64,000 nt of DNA from Prosopocoilus inquinatus. Lineage: Eukaryota; Arthropoda; Insecta; Coleoptera; Lucanidae. The notes below the pieces were generated by a model. That model was not told where the DNA came from and did not search any database. It was given only the letters and a program-made list of their open reading frames with translations. The stretch covers positions 34,813,001-34,877,000 of the forward strand of contig CM069876.1 of the NCBI GenBank assembly GCA_036172665.1, in the 5' to 3' direction. How positions within the stretch are numbered: the stretch's first letter is position 1; the number at the start of each line of letters is the position of its first letter. Below, piece by piece: positions 56,203 to 64,000 of the stretch. A program made the translations under genes and the position numbers.

Positions 56203-56950
56203 GGCGCTATCCTTTTGCCACAAATCTCACCTCAGATTAGATAACCGTCACTTCCGTTACGTTGGCACGAACAAGTAAGTTTGAATGAATATATTACAAC
56301 TTGGCAACTAATGGGAGCGCTCGAGTGACAAGGTGGGAGGGAAATCTTTAATCAATGTTACTAGTTCGTGCCAACAGTAATGACGTTTAAGTGATTTAAC
56401 GTGAGATTTGTGGCAAAATGAACGCAGCTTTTGTTTTGCTTTGTTCAAGTAAGTTTGAATGAATATATTACAACTTGGCAACTAATGGGAGCGCTCGAGT
56501 GACAAGGTGGGAGGGAAATCTTAAATCAATGTCACTAGTTCGTGCCAACAGTAATGACGTTTAAGTGATTTAACGTGAGATTTGTGGCAAAATGAACGCA
56601 GTTTTTATTTTGCTTTGTTCAAGTAAGTTTGAATGAATATATTACGACTTGACAACTAATGGGAGCGCTCGAGTGACAAGGTGGGAGGGAAATCTTATAT
56701 CAGTGTTACTTGTTCGTGCCAACAGTATTGACGTTTAGGTGATCTGACGTGAGATTTGTGGCAAAATGAACGCAGCTTTTGTTTTGCTTTGTTCAAGTAA
56801 GTTTGAATGAATATATTACGACTTGACAACTAATGGGAGCGCTCGAGTGACAAGGTGGGAGGGAAATCTTAGATCAATGTCACTTGTTCATGCCAACAGT
56901 AACGACGTTTAAGTGATCTGACGTGAGATTTGTGACAAAATGAACGCAGC
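56203..56950. repeat. MITE-derived tandem array, four 174-bp units
   Basis: AAGTTTGAATGAATATATTA starts at 56277, 56451, 56625 and 56799, exactly 174 apart. Each unit ends in GTTTAAGTGAT...GTGAGATTTGTG(G/A)CAAAATGAACGCAG. The outer ends (CTATCCTTTTGCCACAAATC at 56207; CAAAATGAACGCAGC at the right) are the termini of the MITE at 51457-51679. Inferred: a MITE that expanded into a small satellite. Confidence 0.88.
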
Positions 56951-58902
56951 TTTTGTTTTGCTTTGATCGTACACATACGATACGCAATTTATTTTTCATT
57001 TGTCTGCGCATGCGCTCTCGAAAGGCGTTTCTTCAATTTGTAAGTAAAGCAGTAAATTGATTTTTTTTCTTAACTTTGCCGTTAACAGCGGTTACAAATA
57101 TTTTTGAAAGTCTGGGCGCATGTAATTAATACATTACAGTTTAAATATTATTTTTTACAGATTTTGTTGCAAATCGTTTTTGTGGTCAAAAAGTGATCGC
57201 AGGATGTCGGTCGAACTTGAGCTTTTCACTTTTTTTTACATTATACACTAACTTAAAAAGTAACAAAAAAAAAACGTAATTAAAATGTAAAAATAACAAA
57301 CTTCTCTATCTTCTGTTGTTACTCGTGAGATTTTGAAAGCAAAATATATGCGCGGATGGGCGTCCTCCTGGATAAAAATCGTTAGTGGCAATAACTCGGC
57401 TTTGAAACAAGTTGGTAATAGTTTTAAATAACGGATAAATAACAAATAGTGTAACGTTTGAAAAATTATATTCTAAGTTCGTTTTTTACTTTTGGAATTA
57501 CACAAAATTTAACACGTGTGTTTTTAGATTTAATTGGTAAAATTATTAATTCCATTAGCATTCCACAAGTTCGGTCACCGATTCAGGCATAATTGCCGCG
57601 GATATTGCCTAGCAGGAATTGCTGACGTCTGCTTAGCTCTCGGATCAAAGTTCTTTTTGGTCAGTGGAACGTATGCAAAATTAACGCTTTAATAGAGGGA
57701 ATTCCATGCTGATAATGAAATCTGTTGAAAGTCGTTTGAATTTACTGATAATGCTACACCAGCGGATTGTATTTCATTCAAATCAATTAACGCACTCACT
57801 CATTAAATGTATTACGACGAGATGCTGCCTATTTTGATACGTAAATCTTTGGGCCCAAACTTTTAGAAAATGCACTTTGTGGCATCCGGTACGGGTGGTA
57901 TAAAAAGGGGAAATTTGTAATTAATATATATATTCATTATTACTTCGGTATTCATTGACTATGAATACATTATTGATAAATATCAAAAGTGTGCTCGAGA
58001 GATTTATGCAAGACAATTTAATCCATACACTTCTAATTCTATTTTAATTTAATTAGTGTTTGAATGCAATTAGTATTTAAAATAAGCCCCTGTGGAGCGA
58101 ACGGACATTTTCTTCTTATCCGGACATAGACATTCTAACTCTTCATTTCGTTTCCTAAACGGAGCAGGGTTTTCAAAAAAAAAAAAACAGGTGCCGCTTT
58201 CTAAATAACATAACTAAAAAAATTTAAATTATATTAAATTAAACATAACTAAAAACAAAAAAATAAAATAAAACGTAACTTCTTTTTTTTTTGAATATGA
58301 TGATTATCTTCATTCTTTTAGCTTCGTAATGTAGGAAAACGGTGTAGATTTTTTATGGGCGTGTTTTCTTGTTTGTTTTCTTTTGGCATTTCAAGCTGGA
58401 TAAGCTTTTGTTTTATGTAAGGATTTTTTGTGATGCCATTCAATGGCATTTTCATTTTTATTGTTGTAATTTTTGCAGCTTCGATCGTTCTTAATTATTA
58501 TTTACCTTCTTGAAATTATAATAGCTTTGTTTATATTGTTCGGAGCGCCGAGCTACGTTACCGGCCTTTGTGCTCGCAATTAATACCGCAGATAGTTTCA
58601 AGAAAGCTGCGGAGCATTCCCGTGAGTACGCGAAGACTCTGGACTTTTCCGCTTGTACTTGAGAGCGAGTGCGTTCACTATAAAAATACACCGGCGTGCT
58701 GTTGTGTGATAATGCGACATAAACCGTTATCAGCGGAGAGTCTACATTTTACGTAGTTTAATCGATCGTTTAACAATAAGTTACGCGTAAATCTTAAGCT
58801 TCAATTATAATAACTTTCCCAATTTTATTTACTGAAATAGATTTCTCTGTTACAAGCCGATTTAATCGGAACAAAAAAAGAAAAAAAGAAGTAACACTCG
58901 GT
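56951..58902. other. Gene-free stretch; one TATA-box island
   Basis: Mostly AT-rich. 58550-58740 is CG-richer, with GAGAGCGAGTGCGTTCACTA then TATAAAAA at 58679-58686 on the plus strand, resembling the island at 25600-25850 (both GAGAGCG before TATAAAAA). No coding frame of a known family follows. Confidence 0.4.
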
Positions 58903-59147
58903 TTATGACGTCGTCGCTTTCGGATCTTTCACAATTACGTCTTTCCTGTCGTGCACGCAGTAAAGGTGGCGCTTCAGGTTGCTTTTCAGGTTCGTCTTGT
59001 ACGCGCAACCGGGAAAACCGCACAGAATACTCGGCTCTTTCCCGCAATGGTATTTCCTGTGGGAGTACAGGGACGGATAGCGCTTATACTGCTTGTTACA
59101 ATCGGAACACGTGTAGACTCCTCCTTCCTTTGCGCTGGTATTAGACC
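58903..59147 (-). CDS. lola: lola terminal exon 21: finger pair
   Basis: Seen: AG at 59149-59148 after TTATTTT, a split codon plus 80 residues, TAA stop; the longest finger region after exon 1. It begins SNTSAKEGGVYTC. Finger 1 is CSDC-x12-H-x4-C (QYKRYPSLYSHRKYHC), linker GKEPSILC. Finger 2 is CGFPGC (x4) then x12-H-x4-H (YKTNLKSNLKRHLYCVH). The tail DRKDVIVKDPKATTS is charged. First of four neighbouring exons whose second finger has the C-x4-C form. Confidence 0.94.
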
Positions 59148-60299
59148 CTAAAATAAAAGAATAATTTATAAAATGAATTGAATAATTTTTTTTTTCATTA
59201 TTGGGATTACAAAAAAGAAAACTTAGGTTATAGGAAGTAACAATATCGTTCTGGTACAAAATTTTATTTGGAGATTAAATTCGACAACAAAAACTAGACT
59301 AAAAACTCAATAGATGACACAAGCTCGGTAACATCCTGTATATGTTTTTTTTTTGAATTTTGACGGAATATGAGTGCATCCAGTGCCGTCTTCTTCCATA
59401 TTCTTTCCCTTTTTCTTCAAGCTTACAAAAATGTTTCTAGTTCAGTTTCGATTCGATTCATTTTTTATTATTTTTTTTTTTAGGCTTGTATGACACGATG
59501 TTAATTTTTATGAAAAAATTGTTACAAAGACTCTCAGGTTATTGATTGATTGATTCGATATTTCCCTTTCACTTGCTTAACAAATTTTATACAAAGATTA
59601 TTTATTAAAATTATTACAAACGCAATGAAAAAAATTAATTGGAAATCAATTTTGAGTGCAATTAATTTCCAGAACATCGTTTGGATAGCTATTTCGGCTT
59701 TATTACGAGCTTCTTTCGCAGAGGAGTAGTTCGAGAACTGTTGTTGAAAAGTTTCACCGTGTCATACGAGCTTTATCATACAAACTAATAATGCTCTAAA
59801 AAAAAAATAAGTAAGGCACTTAGGAGGTCATTTTAATAGGATTTGCGATCTAGCAACTGTGGTACTTCTTTAGCAAAGTGTTAAGTAGCTGTAATCTCGG
59901 CAAAGCTCGGTGATAATAGGATACAACGTAGGTTCAAGCTCGGGAATGTTCGGCGGTATCATGATATCAAGAAGTCAAGTTCTAACTTGAAACTCTGATT
60001 AGAATGACCCTCTAAAACATCCAGGCTTCTTCTTAATGGATTTCAAGCTTGTATTTAAATGATTGGGCTCCCATTGACGATTTTTTTAAATTCCATTTTC
60101 ACATCAGACCATGAACATTTTGGAATTAATAAAAATCACTGCAAATTATGGGCAAGGAGTAAGTTTTAGTAATTTGTTGTTTTCTTGGGATGTTAAACAT
60201 ACATATACCAAGGCGTAATTATTTATTTAAACAACATTCAATTGCACAAGTTTATTATTGTTTAATCACACCTACAGACAATAGAAAAAGTTTTTTTTT
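59148..60299. other. Intron, no gene seen
   Basis: AT-rich. At 59690-59727 on the minus strand is a decayed relative of the hammerhead-like motif at 49736 (CTGCGAAAGA in place of CTGANGA, then GAAATAGCTATCC). The flanking CAGAACATCGTTTGGATAGC also matches that locus loosely. Confidence 0.45.
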
Positions 60300-60517
60300 T
60301 CACCAAGAATCGTGTGACTTTCGCTTCGCATTTTTACAGTGAGTATTATTTATGTGGACCGTTAAGTTGCCCTTCAATTTGGACTTGTACGTGCAACCTT
60401 CGTAAGGGCAAGCGAACTGGGGCTCTTTCCCACATTCAAACTTGAGGTGCGAGCTGAGGCCCCTCAGGTAAGTGTACTTTCTGTTGCATTTCCTGCAGAC
60501 GAACCGTTTCGTGAAGC
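60300..60517 (-). CDS. lola: lola terminal exon 22: finger pair
   Basis: Seen: AG at 60519-60518 after AATCGTTGC, a split codon plus 71 residues, TGA stop. It begins FTKRFVC. Finger 1 is CRKC-x12-H-x4-C (KYTYLRGLSSHLKFEC), linker GKEPQFAC. Finger 2 is CPYEGC (x4), then x12-H-x4-H (YKSKLKGNLTVHINNTH). The tail CKNAKRKSHDSW is basic. Close sister of the exons at 60929 and 61556, which share the form YxY-xxGL and the KGNL stretch. Confidence 0.94.
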
Positions 60518-60928
60518 CTGCAACGATTCTGCATCAGATGAGGTTGCTTTAATCAATTGGAATTGGAAAGACAAAAGTAAAAAAAAAAAAACAACAGAGC
60601 GTGCAAGCACTCGCCAGATAACTTTCCCAAAAAAATCGGTATTTTGTTTTGAAATTTATTGTTTTAACTAAATTAATATTACAATTTTGGAACAAACAAA
60701 GTGATTAAAATACAATTTCTAAAAAATAACTTTTCTAACTTAAATTTTAAAAACATACAACAGTTAAATTAATTAATAAAGAAGTAGACTAGTTTAACGT
60801 AACAAAGAAAATTTCTATATATTTGAATTTAATTAGGCAATGAAACTTTTTTTTTTTAAATACAATAACAAACTAAAGACATAGTAATAAATGCTTGCAC
60901 GAGTAGTACGGGGGGTGGGGGGTGTTTT

Positions 60929-61158
60929 CTATAAGAACTCTTTGATTCTGTTATGCCTCGCCTCTTTCTTGTGCACGTGGTTGATGTGTATCATGAGGTT
61001 TCCCTTCAGTTTCGCCCTGTATCCGCAATCTAAGAAGGGGCAGGTGAATTGGGGCTCCTTACCACATTCGTATTTAATATGAGAGTACAAACCGCTCGAA
61101 TACTTGTACCTCCTTTGGCATTTGTTGCAGACAAACTTCTTCTGGTCTCTTGGTACAC
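60929..61158 (-). CDS. lola: lola terminal exon 23: finger pair
   Basis: Seen: AG at 61160-61159 after GCACGTTTT, a split codon plus 75 residues, TAG stop. It begins VPRDQKKFVC. Finger 1 is CNKC-x12-H-x4-C (RYKYSSGLYSHIKYEC), linker GKEPQFTC. Finger 2 is CPFLDC (x4), then x12-H-x4-H (YRAKLKGNLMIHINHVH). The tail KKEARHNRIKEFL could be helical. Lies 411 bases from the exon at 60300-60517. Confidence 0.94.
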
Positions 61159-61555
61159 CTAAAACGTGCTTCCGTTAGAGATTTAAACGCATGCGCCGTT
61201 CATTTCTGATACAGCTTCGTTTTCAAGGTCGTTACAACACGTGCCGTATTTATTAAGAACAGAAATTCTTGAAATTAATCTTTATTACTACAATAAATAC
61301 AGACAATTCTTTTCTAATCTCGTTTAATAGTAACCAATAATAATAAATTCCAATTTTCTTTTTCAAGAGATTATTTGAAGGTTTTTTTGGTCATAAATTG
61401 TAAGAAGGGGGTATTTTACAATCAAGAATATAAAAATTTGATGAAAAAATATGGAATAAATTAACGTTTTCTTTTCCGATAAAAGCCGCCACGTAGAATA
61501 GGCCGTGTGCACACTCAAGGATCATTTACAGTATGCCCGAAACGTACATTCAAAG

Positions 61556-61773
61556 TTACCGAATCTTTACGCCTTTGTGTCTCTTTGAGACGTGTGCTAG
61601 AAGGTTACCTTTTCTCTTGGACTTGTAGGCGCACTGGTTAAACGGACAAGCAAACTGGGGCTCCTTACCACACTCGTACTTCAAGTGCTGGCTTAATCCG
61701 CCCATGTAACTGTATCTTCTGTTGCAGTTTCGGCACGCGTACTTCTTTCCACCCCTACCGCGTCGCCTCGACC
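61556..61773 (-). CDS. lola: lola terminal exon 24: basic leader plus finger pair
   Basis: Seen: AG at 61775-61774 after CTTTT, a split codon plus 71 residues, TAA stop. It starts SRRRGRGGKKYAC, a strongly basic leader. Finger 1 is CRNC-x12-H-x4-C (RYSYMGGLSQHLKYEC), linker GKEPQFAC. Finger 2 is CPFNQC (x4), then x12-H-x4-H (YKSKRKGNLLAHVSKRH). The tail is KGVKIR. It is the rightmost exon found, so it is the nearest in this window to the common 5' exons beyond the right edge. Confidence 0.94.
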
Positions 61774-62518
61774 CTAAAAGAAGCGACATTTCAGCGTCAG
61801 CCTTCGCTCACTTCCGAACAACAAAAAAAGTTCGCTTGGGGAAAATTCAAAAATTCCTGTTACACGTTTACAATGAAACAAACAAGACAACGAATAAAAT
61901 AATTAGTTTATTACTGACGAAACTATAAAAAAAATTACAAAAAATAAAACTAAGTGGTGGTTGAACGTAAAGAAGTACAAGTATATTTCAACTGTTAAAT
62001 TAATTTCTGTTTAGCAAAGAATTGCTTTACCCCCACAAAGCACCGATTTTTTTTATTGAAAAAAATTGTCAGGGTAGAAATTCCTAGATTAAGTCCTGGC
62101 GCAGTTGTTAGGTCATCGAGTTTGTTAACCTATCTATAGTACTCTTCTCTATGCTATACGTATAGTCACTTAGTTGTTTCTCACGTTGTTCAATTCTAAT
62201 TTCATCTGCAACGTCTCAACAAATAACACGAAATGTATAAAAAATGGTGTGGAAAACGGACAGAAGGTGGCCACAAGCAACTTGACGATTTAGCCACGAT
62301 TTTAACTGCTGTTCAAGATCATTGAATTTATTCTATTATATGCCGATCGATCGATTAATAAGTTTAAAAACGTCCACATAGTTGCCTACTTTTAATTTTC
62401 ATGAAATACCTTTGTCGCTTGCGTCGGAGGACACGTATTCTTTTCTCAAATTAATCCAATGGGCATATAATTAAAAAATGCGCTGTATATGCATTTAAAT
62501 AACAAGTACAAAGTTTTT
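61774..62518. other. Intron, no gene seen
   Basis: AT-rich sequence between the rightmost lola exon and the piggyBac insertion. No finger signature, no clear repeat. Confidence 0.4.
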
Positions 62519-62522
62519 TTAA
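62519..62522. repeat. TTAA target site of the piggyBac insertion
   Basis: TTAA immediately precedes CCCTTAACTGCTCGCGTG, the element's terminus; piggyBac elements insert at TTAA. The other copy lies beyond the window. Confidence 0.75.
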
Positions 62523-64000
62523 CCCTTAACTGCTCGCGTGCATTACACATACATAACTGCTCGCGTGGCGCCTGGGAAGCGCCAATTAAAAAATTGAGAA
62601 AAAATGTATTTATTTGTTTATTTAAATCAATAAGAACAAAACAACACAAACAAAATAATGTAAATAATATAAATTTGCAATTTATTTTACAAAAATAAAA
62701 TTAAGTTCATTCTTTTTGTCGGCGTACAAATTCATATTTATTTATCTGCATAACACTCTATGCACATGCTTCTTTGATGATCAGAACATGTATGTTTGTA
62801 ACAAATCACACAAATTTGTCGAGTATATCTATTTCTCGACCTCGGACAAAAGTGACAACGTCGCCTCTCTCCTGTAGGAGGCACCGGTATTTCGTTTTGC
62901 AAATCAATGTTGAAATGATCTTGCAATCTTTTCCTAATTTTTTTTGGTATCTGGCCCTTTTCCATTCGCTCCCTTTGGTATGGCTCTAAAAGGGAGCGTC
63001 CCAGAATTTTCAAGAATCGATTTCTTGGTGTTCGAATCTGAGAATTAATTTTTGAAATTATGAATGCGTTTATGGCACATACATTTATAAGATGGAAAAA
63101 TATGGCCATCGGCCATCTTCGAGTTCTTCTTCCCACATTGTAAGTTGAGCACATTTGGTCATTTGTATCGACACCTCCTTTCGTGTCGTTATAAAACATT
63201 AATATTGATGGTTTCTTCGCATCACCAGATTCAGGATCTATTTGATTGTCATTATGCAATGTTGACAACAGAAGGACGGTCTTAGACTTTTTGGGCACAT
63301 ACGATGTAATAGTAATAGTTTTTGTGAAACCGAATAAAGTGCTTTTTGCTTCTCTTGATTTATTTGGTAGGAACTGTTGTGGAATCTCTCTTTTATTCTT
63401 GCGTAATGTTCCAACCAATGTTAATCTGCATTTGGATAATAGATTTTCTGCCAAGGAAATATTGGTGTACCAATTATCTGTGGTTATATTTCTTCCAGTT
63501 TTTTTAATAGGTTCAACTAAACGCATTACTACGTCACTGGCAGAGTTATTCAGTTTATAGGGACCATCAGGTTGCTGTCCTGCGTATATTTCCATTTTCA
63601 TATTGTAAAATAGTCGTGAATCTACCAATGCAAATAATTTGATGCCATATTTATTTGGTTTTGATGGGATGTATTGCCTGAAACTACAGTGTCCTCGAAA
63701 TCCAATTAGCTGTTCGTCTATGGTTAGGTACTCACTGGGCGTAAAAAACTTGCTGCATTTTTGGACAATATTTTCAAAAAGTAATCTTATAGGTGCCAAT
63801 TTATCGATTTTCAGGCGATCTGATCTTGTTCGTATGTCATCAAATCTTAGACACCGCAAAATAAATAAAAATCTTTGGTAACTCATAGTCATATGAAATA
63901 AGTCATTCCCTGTACCATCTGCTGCAAATAAATCTTTATAATTTAGGTGGGATGCACGATAGACTCCGGAAAGAATTAGAAGTCCCAGAAACGCTTTTAT
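62523..64000 (-). mobile_element. piggyBac element, 3' part
   Basis: Runs from the CCC-starting end at 62523 to past the right edge. AACTGCTCGCGTG occurs twice near the end (62528 and 62555), then GGCGCCTGGGAAGCGCC, a subterminal palindrome. It encodes the transposase on the minus strand. It lies inside the lola locus, in the same direction as lola. Confidence 0.8.
62738..64000 (-). CDS. piggyBac transposase, partial at window edge, apparently intact
   Basis: Cut-and-paste transposase acting in the nucleus on TTAA targets. Seen: one open frame from the window edge to TAA at 62738, about 420 residues. The frame runs through upstream of the first in-window ATG (KAFLGLLILSGVYRASHL, then YKDLFAADGTGNDLFHMTMS), so the true start is to the right of 64000. 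The three catalytic Asp positions are visible in YLTIDEQL, ITTDNWYTNISLAENLL and NDTKGGVDTNDQM. A C-terminal Cys/His-rich domain follows (CHFCPRSRNRYTRQICVICY, HTCSDHQRSMCIEC), as in the family. No stop or frameshift in the visible part. The element may be young or still active. Confidence 0.95.
   Translation of the reverse strand: MKAFLGLLILSGVYRASHLNYKDLFAADGTGNDLFHMTMSYQRFLFILRCLRFDDIRTRSDRLKIDKLAPIRLLFENIVQKCSKFFTPSEYLTIDEQLIGFRGHCSFRQYIPSKPNKYGIKLFALVDSRLFYNMKMEIYAGQQPDGPYKLNNSASDVVMRLVEPIKKTGRNITTDNWYTNISLAENLLSKCRLTLVGTLRKNKREIPQQFLPNKSREAKSTLFGFTKTITITSYVPKKSKTVLLLSTLHNDNQIDPESGDAKKPSILMFYNDTKGGVDTNDQMCSTYNVGRRTRRWPMAIFFHLINVCAINAFIISKINSQIRTPRNRFLKILGRSLLEPYQRERMEKGQIPKKIRKRLQDHFNIDLQNEIPVPPTGERRRCHFCPRSRNRYTRQICVICYKHTCSDHQRSMCIECYADK

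Larger units (their letters stand above)
2557..61773 (-). other. lola: lola alternative 3'-exon cluster
   Basis: Seen: 24 separate minus-strand reading frames, 179 to 260 bases long. Each follows a pyrimidine-rich AG 3' splice site, each has length 3n+2, and each ends at a stop. Twenty-three encode a finger pair with the layout C-x2-C-x12-H-x4-C, a linker resembling ECGKEPxF, then C-x2/4-C-x12-H-x3/4-H. Known: this pair, carried on many alternative last exons joined to one BTB-coding 5' part, is diagnostic of longitudinals lacking, a nuclear regulator of axon guidance, neural identity and germline development in flies. Inferred: the first two exon bases complete a codon begun by G upstream, giving Gly, Asp or Glu in every case. 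The BTB exons are not in this window. Isoform letters are not assigned, because that needs orthologue alignment. Confidence 0.95.

Noticed and set aside
2557..61773. Assigning Drosophila isoform letters to individual exons
   Set aside because: Needs alignment to reference exons; memory alone is not reliable enough.

Overview
This window is AT-rich insect nuclear DNA, probably from a holometabolous insect and possibly a beetle; the order cannot be proved from sequence alone. Its backbone is the alternative 3'-exon cluster of longitudinals lacking (lola), on the minus strand. I find 24 terminal exons between 2557 and 61773. Twenty-three encode the lola-type finger pair: a C2HC finger (C-x2-C-x12-H-x4-C) followed by a C2H2-like finger. 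One (24128-24309) encodes an acidic tail with no finger. Every exon starts after a 3' splice-site AG, has a length of 3n+2, opens its frame with two bases of a split codon, and ends at its own stop. All 24 could therefore be joined to one common upstream exon ending in a G. The shared BTB exons would lie to the right, beyond 64000.

Layout, left to right: 1-2556 has no gene. 2557-8782 holds eight closely packed exons, including a recently duplicated trio, one exon with a lost zinc ligand and one relic. 8783-12625 is an intron carrying a broken jockey-like LINE on the opposite strand. 12626-13131 holds two exons. 13132-24127 is a repeat-filled gap with AT-rich 215-bp tandem repeats and a 5.5-kb hAT-type element that contains a 14-copy, 178-bp satellite array. 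24128-25353 holds three exons, including the finger-less one. 25354-34167 is packed with long inverted repeats and MITEs. 34168-35316 and 40872-45871 hold five exons, separated by two hAT-type elements and several MITEs. 50726-52569 holds two exons. 53175-55170 is a decayed Ty3/gypsy element. A MITE family is present singly at 51.46 kb and as a four-unit tandem array at 56.2 kb. 58903-61773 holds four exons. The window ends inside an apparently intact piggyBac transposase gene.

Functionally, the lola exons are mutually exclusive C-terminal DNA-binding modules for a family of BTB transcription factors. In Drosophila they are joined to the common exons by cis- and trans-splicing. The mobile elements all sit between exons and interrupt none of the intact reading frames. 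The strongest less expected signals are: the finger-less terminal exon; two exons that have lost a zinc ligand; satellite arrays inside or derived from DNA transposons; and several hammerhead-ribozyme-like motifs in dispersed repeats, one of which has all core nucleotides and three plausible stems.
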